This document shows, piece by piece, positions 9,259 through 16,319 of a stretch of DNA of 42,087 nucleotides. Each line of letters starts with the position of its first letter. The first letter of the stretch is position 1. This DNA is from Lachnospiraceae bacterium (GTDB lineage: Bacteria > Bacillota > Clostridia > Lachnospirales > Lachnospiraceae). Below the pieces are notes generated by a model. It saw only the letters and a list, made by a program, of their open reading frames with translations, had not been told where the DNA came from and did not search any database. The stretch covers positions 1 to 42,087 of the forward strand of contig JAUNNN010000017.1 in NCBI GenBank assembly GCA_030531435.1. The letters are read 5' to 3'. The translations under genes were made by a program, and so were the position numbers.

Positions 9259-10461
9259 TTAAATAAGCTCAACAAGTTTCTTATTAAGAATCTTATTTAC
9301 AAACTCACTTTCCCTTGCAAGCTTCTTAGCTTCATCCAAAGTCTCAGGGAGTCTCTTAAGCTTTCCTGTAACTGATTCATTTGCATCCTGAAGACTGATA
9401 TTTGATGGTTCAGGAAGTTCCATATTATTTCTTATTCCATCAAGACCAGCATAAATAAGCATTGCAAATGCTAAATATGGATTGAGACATGCATCTGGAG
9501 ATCTAAGCTCGAAACGCTTATTTTCATTACGCGATGCAGGCACTCTTAATAACTGTGAACGATTTTCTCTTGTCCATGAAACAAACTTAGGAGCTGTATG
9601 CTCACCAAGACGATTGTATGATTCAGGACGTGTATTAAGAAATGCTGTGATTTCTCTAATATGCTCCATAACACCAGCCATAAATCTTGCGTTATACATT
9701 TCGCCATCATCGCTTACAACTGACATATTTATATGAAGACCATTACCTGGCTTATTTACTATTGGCTTAGGTGTGAAGTCAGCATATAAACCATTGTGTG
9801 AAGCTGCTGCCTTTACCACAGATACAAAGTTCATAGCATTATCTGCTGCTGTTAATGCATCAGCATATCTGAATACAATCTGATTTTGTCCAGGTCCATC
9901 AAGATGCATTGAACATTCTGGTGAAATTCCCATTTCAACTAATGTAAGACAAATTTCACGACGAATGTTTTCTCCCTTATCTTCTGGGGCAACATCCATA
10001 TAGCCTGCTTTATCAAATGGTTCATCTGTTGGATCACCATTTTCGTCTGTTTTGAATAAATAGAATTCAAATTCAGTACCAATTTTAATAGAAAGCCCCA
10101 TGTCTTTAGCTTCCTTCACTGCATTCTGAAGAATGCTTCTTGCATCAAGCTCATATGGTGTTCCATCAGTATATTTAATGTTGCAGAACATTCTTACAAC
10201 CTTACCTCTTGCTGGACGCCATGGAAGAACATTTAATGTATTTGCAATTGGACAAAGGAGAAGATCTGATCTATCTTCACATCCAAAGCTTTCTACCGCT
10301 GATGCATCAAAACTGATTCCATCAGAGAATGCTCTATCAAGCTCGTCAGGTGAAATTGACATATTCTTCTGCTTTCCATTTAAATCACAAAAAGCAAGTC
10401 GAACAAATTTCACGTCCTCCTGTTCTATATATTCTTTGATTTCTTCGTATGAATACTGCAT
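9259..10461 (-). CDS. Glutamine-synthetase family protein with altered active site
   Basis: By fold this is a GS type I protein: FDASAVESFG near residue 52, the EFEF metal strand (E130, E132), NGLHINMS (H243), NRSQLLRVPASR and RFELRSPD (E318). Aligned by eye with Salmonella and Bacillus GlnA, however, the two glutamates equivalent to E212 and E220 are L187 and Q194 (SMHLDGPGQNQI instead of the usual HHEEGPGQNEI). The flap glutamate equivalent to E327 is T289 (GEHTAP instead of EFEAP). The C-terminus ends about 20-25 residues early. At 400 residues it is short for GlnA (about 440). Glutamine synthesis is therefore doubtful; a different ligase or a regulatory pseudoenzyme is possible. The ATG follows AAGGAAAGGA. 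It heads the ANTAR-dapL run. Confidence 0.88.
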   Translation of the reverse strand: MQYSYEEIKEYIEQEDVKFVRLAFCDLNGKQKNMSISPDELDRAFSDGISFDASAVESFGCEDRSDLLLCPIANTLNVLPWRPARGKVVRMFCNIKYTDGTPYELDARSILQNAVKEAKDMGLSIKIGTEFEFYLFKTDENGDPTDEPFDKAGYMDVAPEDKGENIRREICLTLVEMGISPECSMHLDGPGQNQIVFRYADALTAADNAMNFVSVVKAAASHNGLYADFTPKPIVNKPGNGLHINMSVVSDDGEMYNARFMAGVMEHIREITAFLNTRPESYNRLGEHTAPKFVSWTRENRSQLLRVPASRNENKRFELRSPDACLNPYLAFAMLIYAGLDGIRNNMELPEPSNISLQDANESVTGKLKRLPETLDEAKKLARESEFVNKILNKKLVELI

Positions 10462-10520
10462 AACTGTCCTTTCCTTAATACTATGGTTATCAGTCATCAA
10501 TTTATATTTCTATTTATATA

Positions 10521-10605
10521 GTACCTTCCCACGTTATAAGTGGTATTTAAAGCATAAGGTGCCATATTAAATAGCCAGTCTCCTAGCTACTTAATATGAC
10601 ACCTT
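10521..10605 (-). promoter_or_regulatory. Structured leader of the glnA-like operon
   Basis: The transcript should begin near 10611 and at once form a long hairpin, 10556-10605. AAGGTG, TC, ATATTAA and GTAGC pair with GCTAT, TTAATAT, GG and CACCTT, about 20 bp with only two wobble pairs and a short GGAGAC-containing loop. A smaller stem, CCAC with GTGG, follows at about 10527-10541. Neither is followed by a T-tract. The setting (ANTAR gene in the operon) suggests RNA-level control, but the loops do not match the A1/G4 hexaloop described for ANTAR targets. Confidence 0.6.
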
Positions 10606-10617
10606 TGTCCGAAAGCT

Positions 10618-10646
10618 ATTGTATTGTGAATTAACTTTTCTGTCAA
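10618..10646 (-). promoter_or_regulatory. Strong promoter of the glnA-like operon
   Basis: On the minus strand there is TTGACA (10641-10646), exactly 17 bp and TACAAT (10618-10623). The -35 is perfect and the -10 is 5/6. Transcription should start near 10611, giving a leader of about 150 bases. Confidence 0.8.
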
Positions 10647-10661
10647 ATGTTTTTACCTTAT

Positions 10662-11774
10662 CTATCCACTTATCTCTTGCTTCTTAAATGGATTATGAAA
10701 TGGCTTTCCTACAATAAATGGTACAAACCTATTTATAAGAATAATCATAACAGCTACATATATGAGAATTACTGTAACAATAATTGCATAACAAATATAT
10801 CCTCTTGCATGTGTCAAAAACTGATTTGCATACATTGCAAGATTCATTCCAAGATAAAGAATTGATTCTGAATTATGAACTGCCATAAAAATAAGCGAAT
10901 TTACACCATAGAACTTTATTATCTTTACTGGCTTTATACCTTTACAAATAAGAATAAGTCCAATTGAGCTAAGAACAGCGCAGAAATAATAAAAAAATAC
11001 ATTTTTGAAAACCATAGATCTAAAATCTACGCCGTGATTTATTTTTACAAATAATGCAGCAACTACCATAAGTACGATACCGACAAATGGAGTCAGCTTT
11101 TTCATATAATCCTTACTAATAAGAAGCATCTGAGCAAAATAACCAATTGCAATAAAGCTCATTGCAACAGTTGGTCTCATTAAAACTGTTACAAATTCAT
11201 GGACTCTTTTTGATACAGAATCATCATATGATAATGTAGTCATGTAATACGCCATTAAAAGTCCAATTGCGGCAATAAGTACGGTTTTTACTATTAATAA
11301 TATATAGGCTTTTCTTATATTACCTTTTGCCTTTTCTTTTGATTTCTTAACCACAAATATAAAGATAATTTCTGCTGCAAATAATGTAGGAAGGAACCAT
11401 AGCACATTCATTCCATACATACCTAATACATACCAGAGATTAACAAATACAGTTTCTGGGTAAATTGTTCCAGAAAAGAACGCGTAAAGCACAACACTCA
11501 TATAGCATAAGCTAAACCAGAAGTAAGGAACCATTATTCCCTTAAATCTTTTCTTAATGAGAACATTTAAATCTTTATCTTCGTCCTTTTTATGAAAAAT
11601 AAGCATTCCAGAAATAATAAAGAATAATGGCATATGAAATGAAAATATCCACTCACACATTGGAAGAATATATGGTGAATACACAAAGAACTGGTCTCCC
11701 TGAAGATGACCTAGTAATACAAGGATTACGCCTATTCCTTTTGCCATATCAAAATAATCTAATCGTTTCTGCAT
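10662..11774 (-). CDS. Membrane acyltransferase, family 3
   Basis: This is an integral membrane acyltransferase that probably adds acetyl or succinyl groups to a sugar, polysaccharide or lipid at the envelope. It begins with the family signature RLDYFDMAKGIGVILVLLGH, with the key histidine at about residue 22, and contains about ten hydrophobic segments including FSFHMPLFFIISGML. The length of 370 residues is normal. The ATG follows AGAGGT. The gene appears to be a single unit, with the glnA-like promoter beginning right after its stop; no terminator is seen between them. The acceptor cannot be told from the sequence. Confidence 0.88.
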   Translation of the reverse strand: MQKRLDYFDMAKGIGVILVLLGHLQGDQFFVYSPYILPMCEWIFSFHMPLFFIISGMLIFHKKDEDKDLNVLIKKRFKGIMVPYFWFSLCYMSVVLYAFFSGTIYPETVFVNLWYVLGMYGMNVLWFLPTLFAAEIIFIFVVKKSKEKAKGNIRKAYILLIVKTVLIAAIGLLMAYYMTTLSYDDSVSKRVHEFVTVLMRPTVAMSFIAIGYFAQMLLISKDYMKKLTPFVGIVLMVVAALFVKINHGVDFRSMVFKNVFFYYFCAVLSSIGLILICKGIKPVKIIKFYGVNSLIFMAVHNSESILYLGMNLAMYANQFLTHARGYICYAIIVTVILIYVAVMIILINRFVPFIVGKPFHNPFKKQEISG

Positions 11775-11866
11775 TTAATACCTCTGTATTATATGTATGA
11801 ACACTGTAAAATATCAGCGACTACTTCTCTAATCCAATTTTACTCGCACAAACAAGTATAACATAC

Positions 11867-11894
11867 TTTACAATATCTTAAATACATGTATAAT
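11867..11894 (+). promoter_or_regulatory. Promoter of queT
   Basis: TTTACA (11867-11872), a 16-bp spacer and TATAAT (11889-11894) stand about 107 bases before queT. Transcription from here would include the preQ1 aptamer. Confidence 0.65.
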
Positions 11895-11926
11895 ATTCTC
11901 TTGACGCTTAAATGACGTCGGGCAAT

Positions 11927-11944
11927 CCACAATTAAAATTGTGG
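11927..11944 (+). other. Perfect hairpin in the queT leader
   Basis: CCACAATT and AATTGTGG pair over eight bases with a two-base AA gap, so the real loop is probably four bases. It lies just before the preQ1 aptamer and is not part of the known aptamer fold. It may insulate the leader or stabilise the RNA. Confidence 0.5.
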
Positions 11945-11948
11945 TAAG

Positions 11949-11986
11949 TGTCAGTTCGAGACCTTCCTGACATTAAACAAAACTAA
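11949..11986 (+). promoter_or_regulatory. preQ1-I riboswitch controlling queT
   Basis: The order GTCAG, TTC, a short loop, CCTGAC and then the A-rich tail ATTAAACAAAACTAA matches the preQ1-I layout (stem, TTC, loop, stem, AxAAAACTAA tail that folds back as a pseudoknot). The tail runs straight into the ribosome site AAAGGAG at 11985-11991. Ligand binding would therefore most simply hide the ribosome site and block translation. The downstream queuosine-precursor transporter supports the call. Confidence 0.88.
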
Positions 11987-12000
11987 AGGAGAATTTAATA

Positions 12001-12498
12001 ATGAAAAAGTCTAATGCACAAATGTTGACACAAGGTGCTGCTATTGCTGCGCTTTATGTCGTCCTAACACTCATTGCCAATGCGTTTGGTTTAGCAAACT
12101 ACGCAATTCAGGTACGTTTTTCAGAAGCACTAACAATTTTACCTATTTTTACGCCTATAGCTATTCCTGGCTTATTCGTAGGCTGTATTATAAGTAATAT
12201 TTTGACAGGTGCACTTCCACTTGATGTTGTTTTTGGTTCAATTGCAACACTTCTTGGAGCTCTTGGTACCTATTTCCTTTCAAAGAAATTTCCTGAAAAG
12301 AAATGGCTTGCTCCAATTCCACCAATTGTAGCAAATACAATTATTGTTCCACTTGTACTTGCATATGTATATCAGTTTGAGGGATCTATTCCTTACTTCA
12401 TGCTTACTGTTGGTATTGGAGAAATCATTTCATGTGGAATTCTTGGAATGATACTGATAAAAGCACTTGAGAAATATAAAGATAAGCTTTTTGAATAA
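12001..12498 (+). CDS. queT: QueT-family queuosine precursor transporter
   Basis: QueT is the membrane substrate-binding (S) component that imports queuosine precursors such as preQ1 or queuine, working with a shared ECF energy module encoded elsewhere. The 165-residue protein has about five membrane segments and the family stretch ALTILPIFTPIAIPGLFVGC near residue 45. The ATG follows AAAGGAGAA. It is a single gene on the plus strand, preceded by a preQ1-I riboswitch and followed by a terminator, so preQ1 should repress its own uptake. Confidence 0.93.
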   Translation: MKKSNAQMLTQGAAIAALYVVLTLIANAFGLANYAIQVRFSEALTILPIFTPIAIPGLFVGCIISNILTGALPLDVVFGSIATLLGALGTYFLSKKFPEKKWLAPIPPIVANTIIVPLVLAYVYQFEGSIPYFMLTVGIGEIISCGILGMILIKALEKYKDKLFE

Positions 12499-12517
12499 AA
12501 TATATCCATCATATATT

Positions 12518-12546
12518 AAAAAAGCACGCAACTGCGTGCTTTTTTT
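12518..12546. terminator. Bidirectional terminator between queT and the zinc-ribbon gene
   Basis: AGCACGC and GCGTGCT (12523-12529 and 12534-12540) form a seven-base GC-rich stem around AACT, flanked by A and T tracts on both sides. It can stop the plus-strand queT transcript and the converging minus-strand gene. Confidence 0.9.
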
Positions 12547-12583
12547 ATGTTTCAAAATCAATATGCTTTAACGATTATAATTT

Positions 12584-13105
12584 TTACATAAACTCTGCTG
12601 AAATAATTTGTATAACTGTATTTACAACATCCTGATGTGTGTAACAGTAATATCCGAATACGATTAGGAAAACAAGAGTGAATAGCTTTCTAATGGCGCT
12701 TCTCCTATGACGACGTTCCATTTTTTTTAGCTTTATCTCAGCCTTGATACGTTCCTTCTCTATTCTCTGAGCCTGAGTCTCCATGTTGAGATGTTGCTGT
12801 TTTTCAACAAAATCAAAAACGGAATCCATCATAGTTCTTCCACTTGTGTTTTGTCTAGCACTTCCAAACTCTGACCCACAGTACTCACACTTCTTAACTC
12901 CATTACCCAAAGAAACAAGCTTTGCACTGCAATTAGGACATGTATCTGTTACTGTTGACTTAGCCTGAGAACTTCCACTCGCGCTTCTCTCATTAACACT
13001 ATCGTTAAACTTATCAAGTCCTTTATTTAATTCATCGACACCTTTCTGAACAACCTGCTGAATATTTTCATGAAGTTTATCCAGACCATCAATATCAAAT
13101 TTCAC
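12584..13105 (-). CDS. Zinc-ribbon, tail-anchored membrane protein, function unknown
   Basis: I do not recognise a named family. The first 45 residues are helical and charged. A CxxC...CxxC zinc ribbon (CPNCSAKL ... CEYCGSEF, about residues 55-80) follows, then a basic coiled-coil-like stretch (about 105-138) and one membrane segment near the C-terminus (about 144-162, KLFTLVFLIVFGYYC). The layout suggests a tail-anchored cytoplasmic protein. The start is a GTG with AAAGGT upstream. It is a single gene, convergent with queT. Confidence 0.75.
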   Translation of the reverse strand: MKFDIDGLDKLHENIQQVVQKGVDELNKGLDKFNDSVNERSASGSSQAKSTVTDTCPNCSAKLVSLGNGVKKCEYCGSEFGSARQNTSGRTMMDSVFDFVEKQQHLNMETQAQRIEKERIKAEIKLKKMERRHRRSAIRKLFTLVFLIVFGYYCYTHQDVVNTVIQIISAEFM

Positions 13106-13221
13106 TGAATTACCTTTTTAATATTAATACAATAATGCAATAATATTATCTCATATTTTCAAACTCAAAGCTATATATTAACATATTTTTCACATTTGTA
13201 AATACTGATTTACATATCAAA

Positions 13222-13248
13222 TAAAAATGGGCCTTAAACAAGACCCAT
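13222..13248 (-). terminator. Terminator at the end of the uronate block
   Basis: On the minus strand, ATGGGTCTT, a GTTT loop and AAGGCCCAT (nine pairs, one G-U) are followed by TTTTATTTG. The stem begins at the stop codon of the diguanylate cyclase gene, so it ends that operon. Confidence 0.85.
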
Positions 13249-14714
13249 TATCTATGCCAATAAAATTTTCCCTTACCTGATTCCTTTACTTCATAAAGTG
13301 CTTCATCTGCTGCATTACAAAGCTCATCATAATTAGCACCATCTACTGGACATGTTGCAGCTCCTGCACTAAATGACGTTGGAACCATGCCAAAACCTTC
13401 CAACTCAACGTTTGAAAGACTCTTTGCAATTTCATTTATTTTTCCATCAATATATTCTCTTTCATATGATCCAGCTACGAAAACGACAAACTCGTCACCT
13501 CCATACCTACCTACATATCCTATTGATGAAAACTGCTCTGATAAGCATTTTGCAAAAGTCTTTAGTACTATATCACCATTTAAATGTCCATATTCATCAT
13601 TATAATGTTTAAAGTCATCAACATCGACAAATATCAGTGTTCCAAAGGCTTTGTTTTTATTTGAAGCTATATACTCTTCCACGTACATTTCAAATGTACG
13701 CTTATTATATATTCCTGTCATTGTATCAAGAGTAGACAACTTCTGGAAATTTCTTCTCTGTAGCCATTCTTTTGCGATTATACTCACTGCATACACAAAT
13801 GATACAGCAAATAATATTGTCATATACAAATACAATATGCTTCTAAATCTCTTAAACGTATCTGATAAATCATCATTTTCAAGTACTAAGGCTACATACC
13901 AGTTAGGCATCTTCTCTATACTAGAATATCCAAGCGTGTATTCAACATTTGCTTCTTTATATGAAGTATTTCCACTTGTCTGTGTTCTAATTCCATTCAT
14001 GAAATCATAGTAACCATTATGGGAATCAAATTCGAAATCTTCACGCTTTATCATTAAGCTGTTCCAGCTGCCTGCAGGTACATCCCCCATATCAGTACAA
14101 GCTATATAGTTCAATGATTTTGAATTGATAATACAGATTCTTGCAGGTAAATCTATACTGTTTTCACTTGCAAATGATGCTATTTCATCAAGGTCAAGAT
14201 TTGCATACACTATTCCCACTTTACTGTTTTCATCAGTAACTGGTACAAATATAGTCAACGTATACTTACCTGTAATACTTGATCTGTATGGATCTGTGAT
14301 AAAAGTATTATCAAGTGAGATAGCCTGCGCTATAAGCCCATGTTTTACAAGATCACTTTTTTCAGAACTGTCTCCATGAAACTCATTCTTTCTATCAAGA
14401 TAGCCCATTGCTGAAAGACCTGAAATCATCTTATAGCTATCAAATTCTCGCATAATACTTTTTTCATCTGTATTATTTAAAAGAACTATGTTAGAAACTC
14501 TTTCTACCTGTACAACTAAGTTGTTTAACTCTGAATTGATATTTTCAACTAACAGGCTTGTGACCATCTCTGCCTGTTCTTTATTATATGCATCTACTAA
14601 ACCTCTTACATGCTGAAAACATGATGCCACAATAAGAATGCAGACAATTACATAGCTAATCAGAACCCATCTGTACTGATATCTTTTGAACGATTTTTTT
14701 AATTTATCTTTCAT
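13248..14714 (-). CDS. Transmembrane diguanylate cyclase with extracellular sensor
   Basis: This protein probably makes c-di-GMP from GTP in response to an outside signal. TM1 is at about 17-36, an extracellular sensor of about 250 residues resembling a dCache domain follows, TM2 is at about 293-314, and the GGDEF domain covers about 322-488. The active motif GGDEF is intact at 405-409, with the usual TMTGIYNKR helix near 331-339. The inhibitory RxxD I-site normally found just upstream is absent, so product feedback may be missing. It starts 21 bp after the sugar-binding protein gene, with GGGGG upstream, and is the last gene of the uxaC run. Coupling to the binding protein is an inference. 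Confidence 0.9.
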   Translation of the reverse strand: MKDKLKKSFKRYQYRWVLISYVIVCILIVASCFQHVRGLVDAYNKEQAEMVTSLLVENINSELNNLVVQVERVSNIVLLNNTDEKSIMREFDSYKMISGLSAMGYLDRKNEFHGDSSEKSDLVKHGLIAQAISLDNTFITDPYRSSITGKYTLTIFVPVTDENSKVGIVYANLDLDEIASFASENSIDLPARICIINSKSLNYIACTDMGDVPAGSWNSLMIKREDFEFDSHNGYYDFMNGIRTQTSGNTSYKEANVEYTLGYSSIEKMPNWYVALVLENDDLSDTFKRFRSILYLYMTILFAVSFVYAVSIIAKEWLQRRNFQKLSTLDTMTGIYNKRTFEMYVEEYIASNKNKAFGTLIFVDVDDFKHYNDEYGHLNGDIVLKTFAKCLSEQFSSIGYVGRYGGDEFVVFVAGSYEREYIDGKINEIAKSLSNVELEGFGMVPTSFSAGAATCPVDGANYDELCNAADEALYEVKESGKGKFYWHR

Positions 14715-14735
14715 ACATCTGCACCCCCAATCCTC

Positions 14736-15830
14736 TTATTTTCTTAAGGCATTCACAACAATATAAGGGTTTTTATAATTCTCATGATTTACTTTCATGA
14801 CGCCAGTATTATTAAACTTATACTTAGGCATTATCCCATTGCAAATATTAATGGCCTCTGTAACAGAGCCATATCCCATATTGTACTGAAGCTGTACCAT
14901 AGTTGATACTTGATATTCTCCACCTTCAATAAGAGATGCCATCTCGTTTGAATAGTCAAATCCTACAAGTGCAATATCTTTACGTTCTCTCTCTACAAGT
15001 CCTCTTGATAAACCAACAGTAGACCCATTATTAAGACCTATAAGACCTGCAAGATCTGAATTCTTATCAATAAATTCAAGACATTGTTCATAGGCTACAT
15101 CAGCGCTTCCATCATTGCATTTTATCGTATCTATTACACGCCAATTAACTGGAGCATTACTACTCCAGTACTCGTTAAATCCGGCCAGTCTCTCAATTAT
15201 TGTCTGCGATTGCTTTGTTCCTATATCAATTCCAATACTAAGCTTGTCATCCTGTGTATAGCCTAATTCCCTCAGCTTATCTACCATATCAATGGCAACC
15301 ATTCTACCAGCCTGCATATTATCTGTCATAAAGCAGACATCAAACTGCTGCCCATTAAGTATTGTATCAATGAAAATAAGAGGAATATCCTTCTCATTTA
15401 TTCTCTTACAAACATCAATAATCTTAGAAGTATCAGCCGGAGATACAATTATGGCATCCGGTTCCATCTGCAGGGCATGCTCCATAAGCTCTGCCAGGCG
15501 ATCTGTATTACTTTCTTTAGCTATACCTGCAGTATACAGATTTACATCCATATCATTTGCTGCATCTATACAGCCCTGAATAAGTATATCCCAATAACTA
15601 TTGTTATAAGTTTTAGTAATCAGGCAAATATTTAGCTTGCCATTACTCAGTTGTTCCTCTGTAGGTGGTTCAAAGTCCCTATATTCATCATTTTCTGCAA
15701 CATTTAAAACAGCATTATTAGTTGCCTTATTATTTAGGCAAAAACCTATAATAATACTGGCAACTAATACTACAGATACTGCAATAACAGCTATAATAAC
15801 TTTTTTACTTAGTACCTTCTTTTCAGACAT
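14736..15830 (-). CDS. Membrane-anchored sugar-binding protein (RbsB-like), no cognate ABC genes
   Basis: The protein has the type I periplasmic binding fold (Peripla_BP_4). NICLITKTYNNSYWDILIQG opens the first lobe near residue 49, with DAIIVSPAD, IPLIFIDT and DIALVGFDYSNEM later on. It is 364 residues long with a hydrophobic N-terminal segment at about 10-31. That segment lacks a proper lipobox (IGFC), so it is more likely an uncleaved anchor than a lipoprotein signal. No ABC permease or ATPase is nearby. It lies 21 bp before a sensor diguanylate cyclase, so it may present a sugar or uronate to that sensor rather than to a transporter. The ligand is unknown. Confidence 0.87.
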   Translation of the reverse strand: MSEKKVLSKKVIIAVIAVSVVLVASIIIGFCLNNKATNNAVLNVAENDEYRDFEPPTEEQLSNGKLNICLITKTYNNSYWDILIQGCIDAANDMDVNLYTAGIAKESNTDRLAELMEHALQMEPDAIIVSPADTSKIIDVCKRINEKDIPLIFIDTILNGQQFDVCFMTDNMQAGRMVAIDMVDKLRELGYTQDDKLSIGIDIGTKQSQTIIERLAGFNEYWSSNAPVNWRVIDTIKCNDGSADVAYEQCLEFIDKNSDLAGLIGLNNGSTVGLSRGLVERERKDIALVGFDYSNEMASLIEGGEYQVSTMVQLQYNMGYGSVTEAINICNGIMPKYKFNNTGVMKVNHENYKNPYIVVNALRK

Positions 15831-15835
15831 TTTAC

Positions 15836-16312
15836 TTATGTCCTTTGTATCCTTTTAGACTTAACTAACTTAATAAAATCTTTTTTTGTATCCTTTAGCA
15901 CACGGCTAGTAAGAATATAGCCATGCTCAACATCAGTATAAATAACTACCATAGTAGGCTTTACAATTATACGGAGTAACTGGTTCCAGTTCTTTTCCTC
16001 CATCTTACCATTTTGCCTTACTCTAATTCCCTTATCATCAAATTCAATCTCTAATTCATCCTTATACATCTCTGCCTGTTTTTTTGCACGTTGATATATA
16101 GATAATGGCTGTATAACAGTAAAAAGAGAAAGGAATAGTAATAATACGCCTCTAAACCATCCTGGCGAATTTTCCCATAAAGCGAAAATCAGCGCAATTG
16201 AGGAAATAATACATATTATATTAATAATGCATAAATATGATGAATATGCATAATACATATGAAACTGCCATAAGTCAGATGGCTTTATTTTGTACTGATA
16301 TTTAAATTTCAT
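15836..16312 (-). CDS. YcxB-like membrane protein
   Basis: This is a small protein of 158 residues with two adjacent membrane segments (about 26-45 and 51-69) and a soluble C-terminal half. That half has the pattern seen in YcxB-like proteins: LEIEFDDKGIRVR, then a conserved tryptophan in KNWNQLLRIIV. The biochemical role of this family is not known. It starts 7 bp after uxaC and ends 5 bp before the sugar-binding protein gene, so it is co-transcribed with both. No ribosome site is obvious; translation may depend on uxaC. Confidence 0.75.
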   Translation of the reverse strand: MKFKYQYKIKPSDLWQFHMYYAYSSYLCIINIICIISSIALIFALWENSPGWFRGVLLLFLSLFTVIQPLSIYQRAKKQAEMYKDELEIEFDDKGIRVRQNGKMEEKNWNQLLRIIVKPTMVVIYTDVEHGYILTSRVLKDTKKDFIKLVKSKRIQRT

Positions 16313-16319
16313 AATATTT

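Noticed and set aside
10556-10605. The long leader hairpin as a standard ANTAR target or as a terminator for the acyltransferase gene.
   Set aside because: The loop lacks the A1/G4 hexaloop of ANTAR targets, and no T-tract follows on either strand. It also lies after the promoter of the next operon.
12518-12546. Hairpin after queT as a second riboswitch element.
   Set aside because: It has a short GC-rich stem with A and T tracts on both sides and lies between convergent genes, so it is a bidirectional terminator.
14736-15830. The sugar-binding protein as part of an ABC sugar importer.
   Set aside because: No permease or ATPase gene is present on either side; the neighbours are a YcxB-like protein and a diguanylate cyclase.
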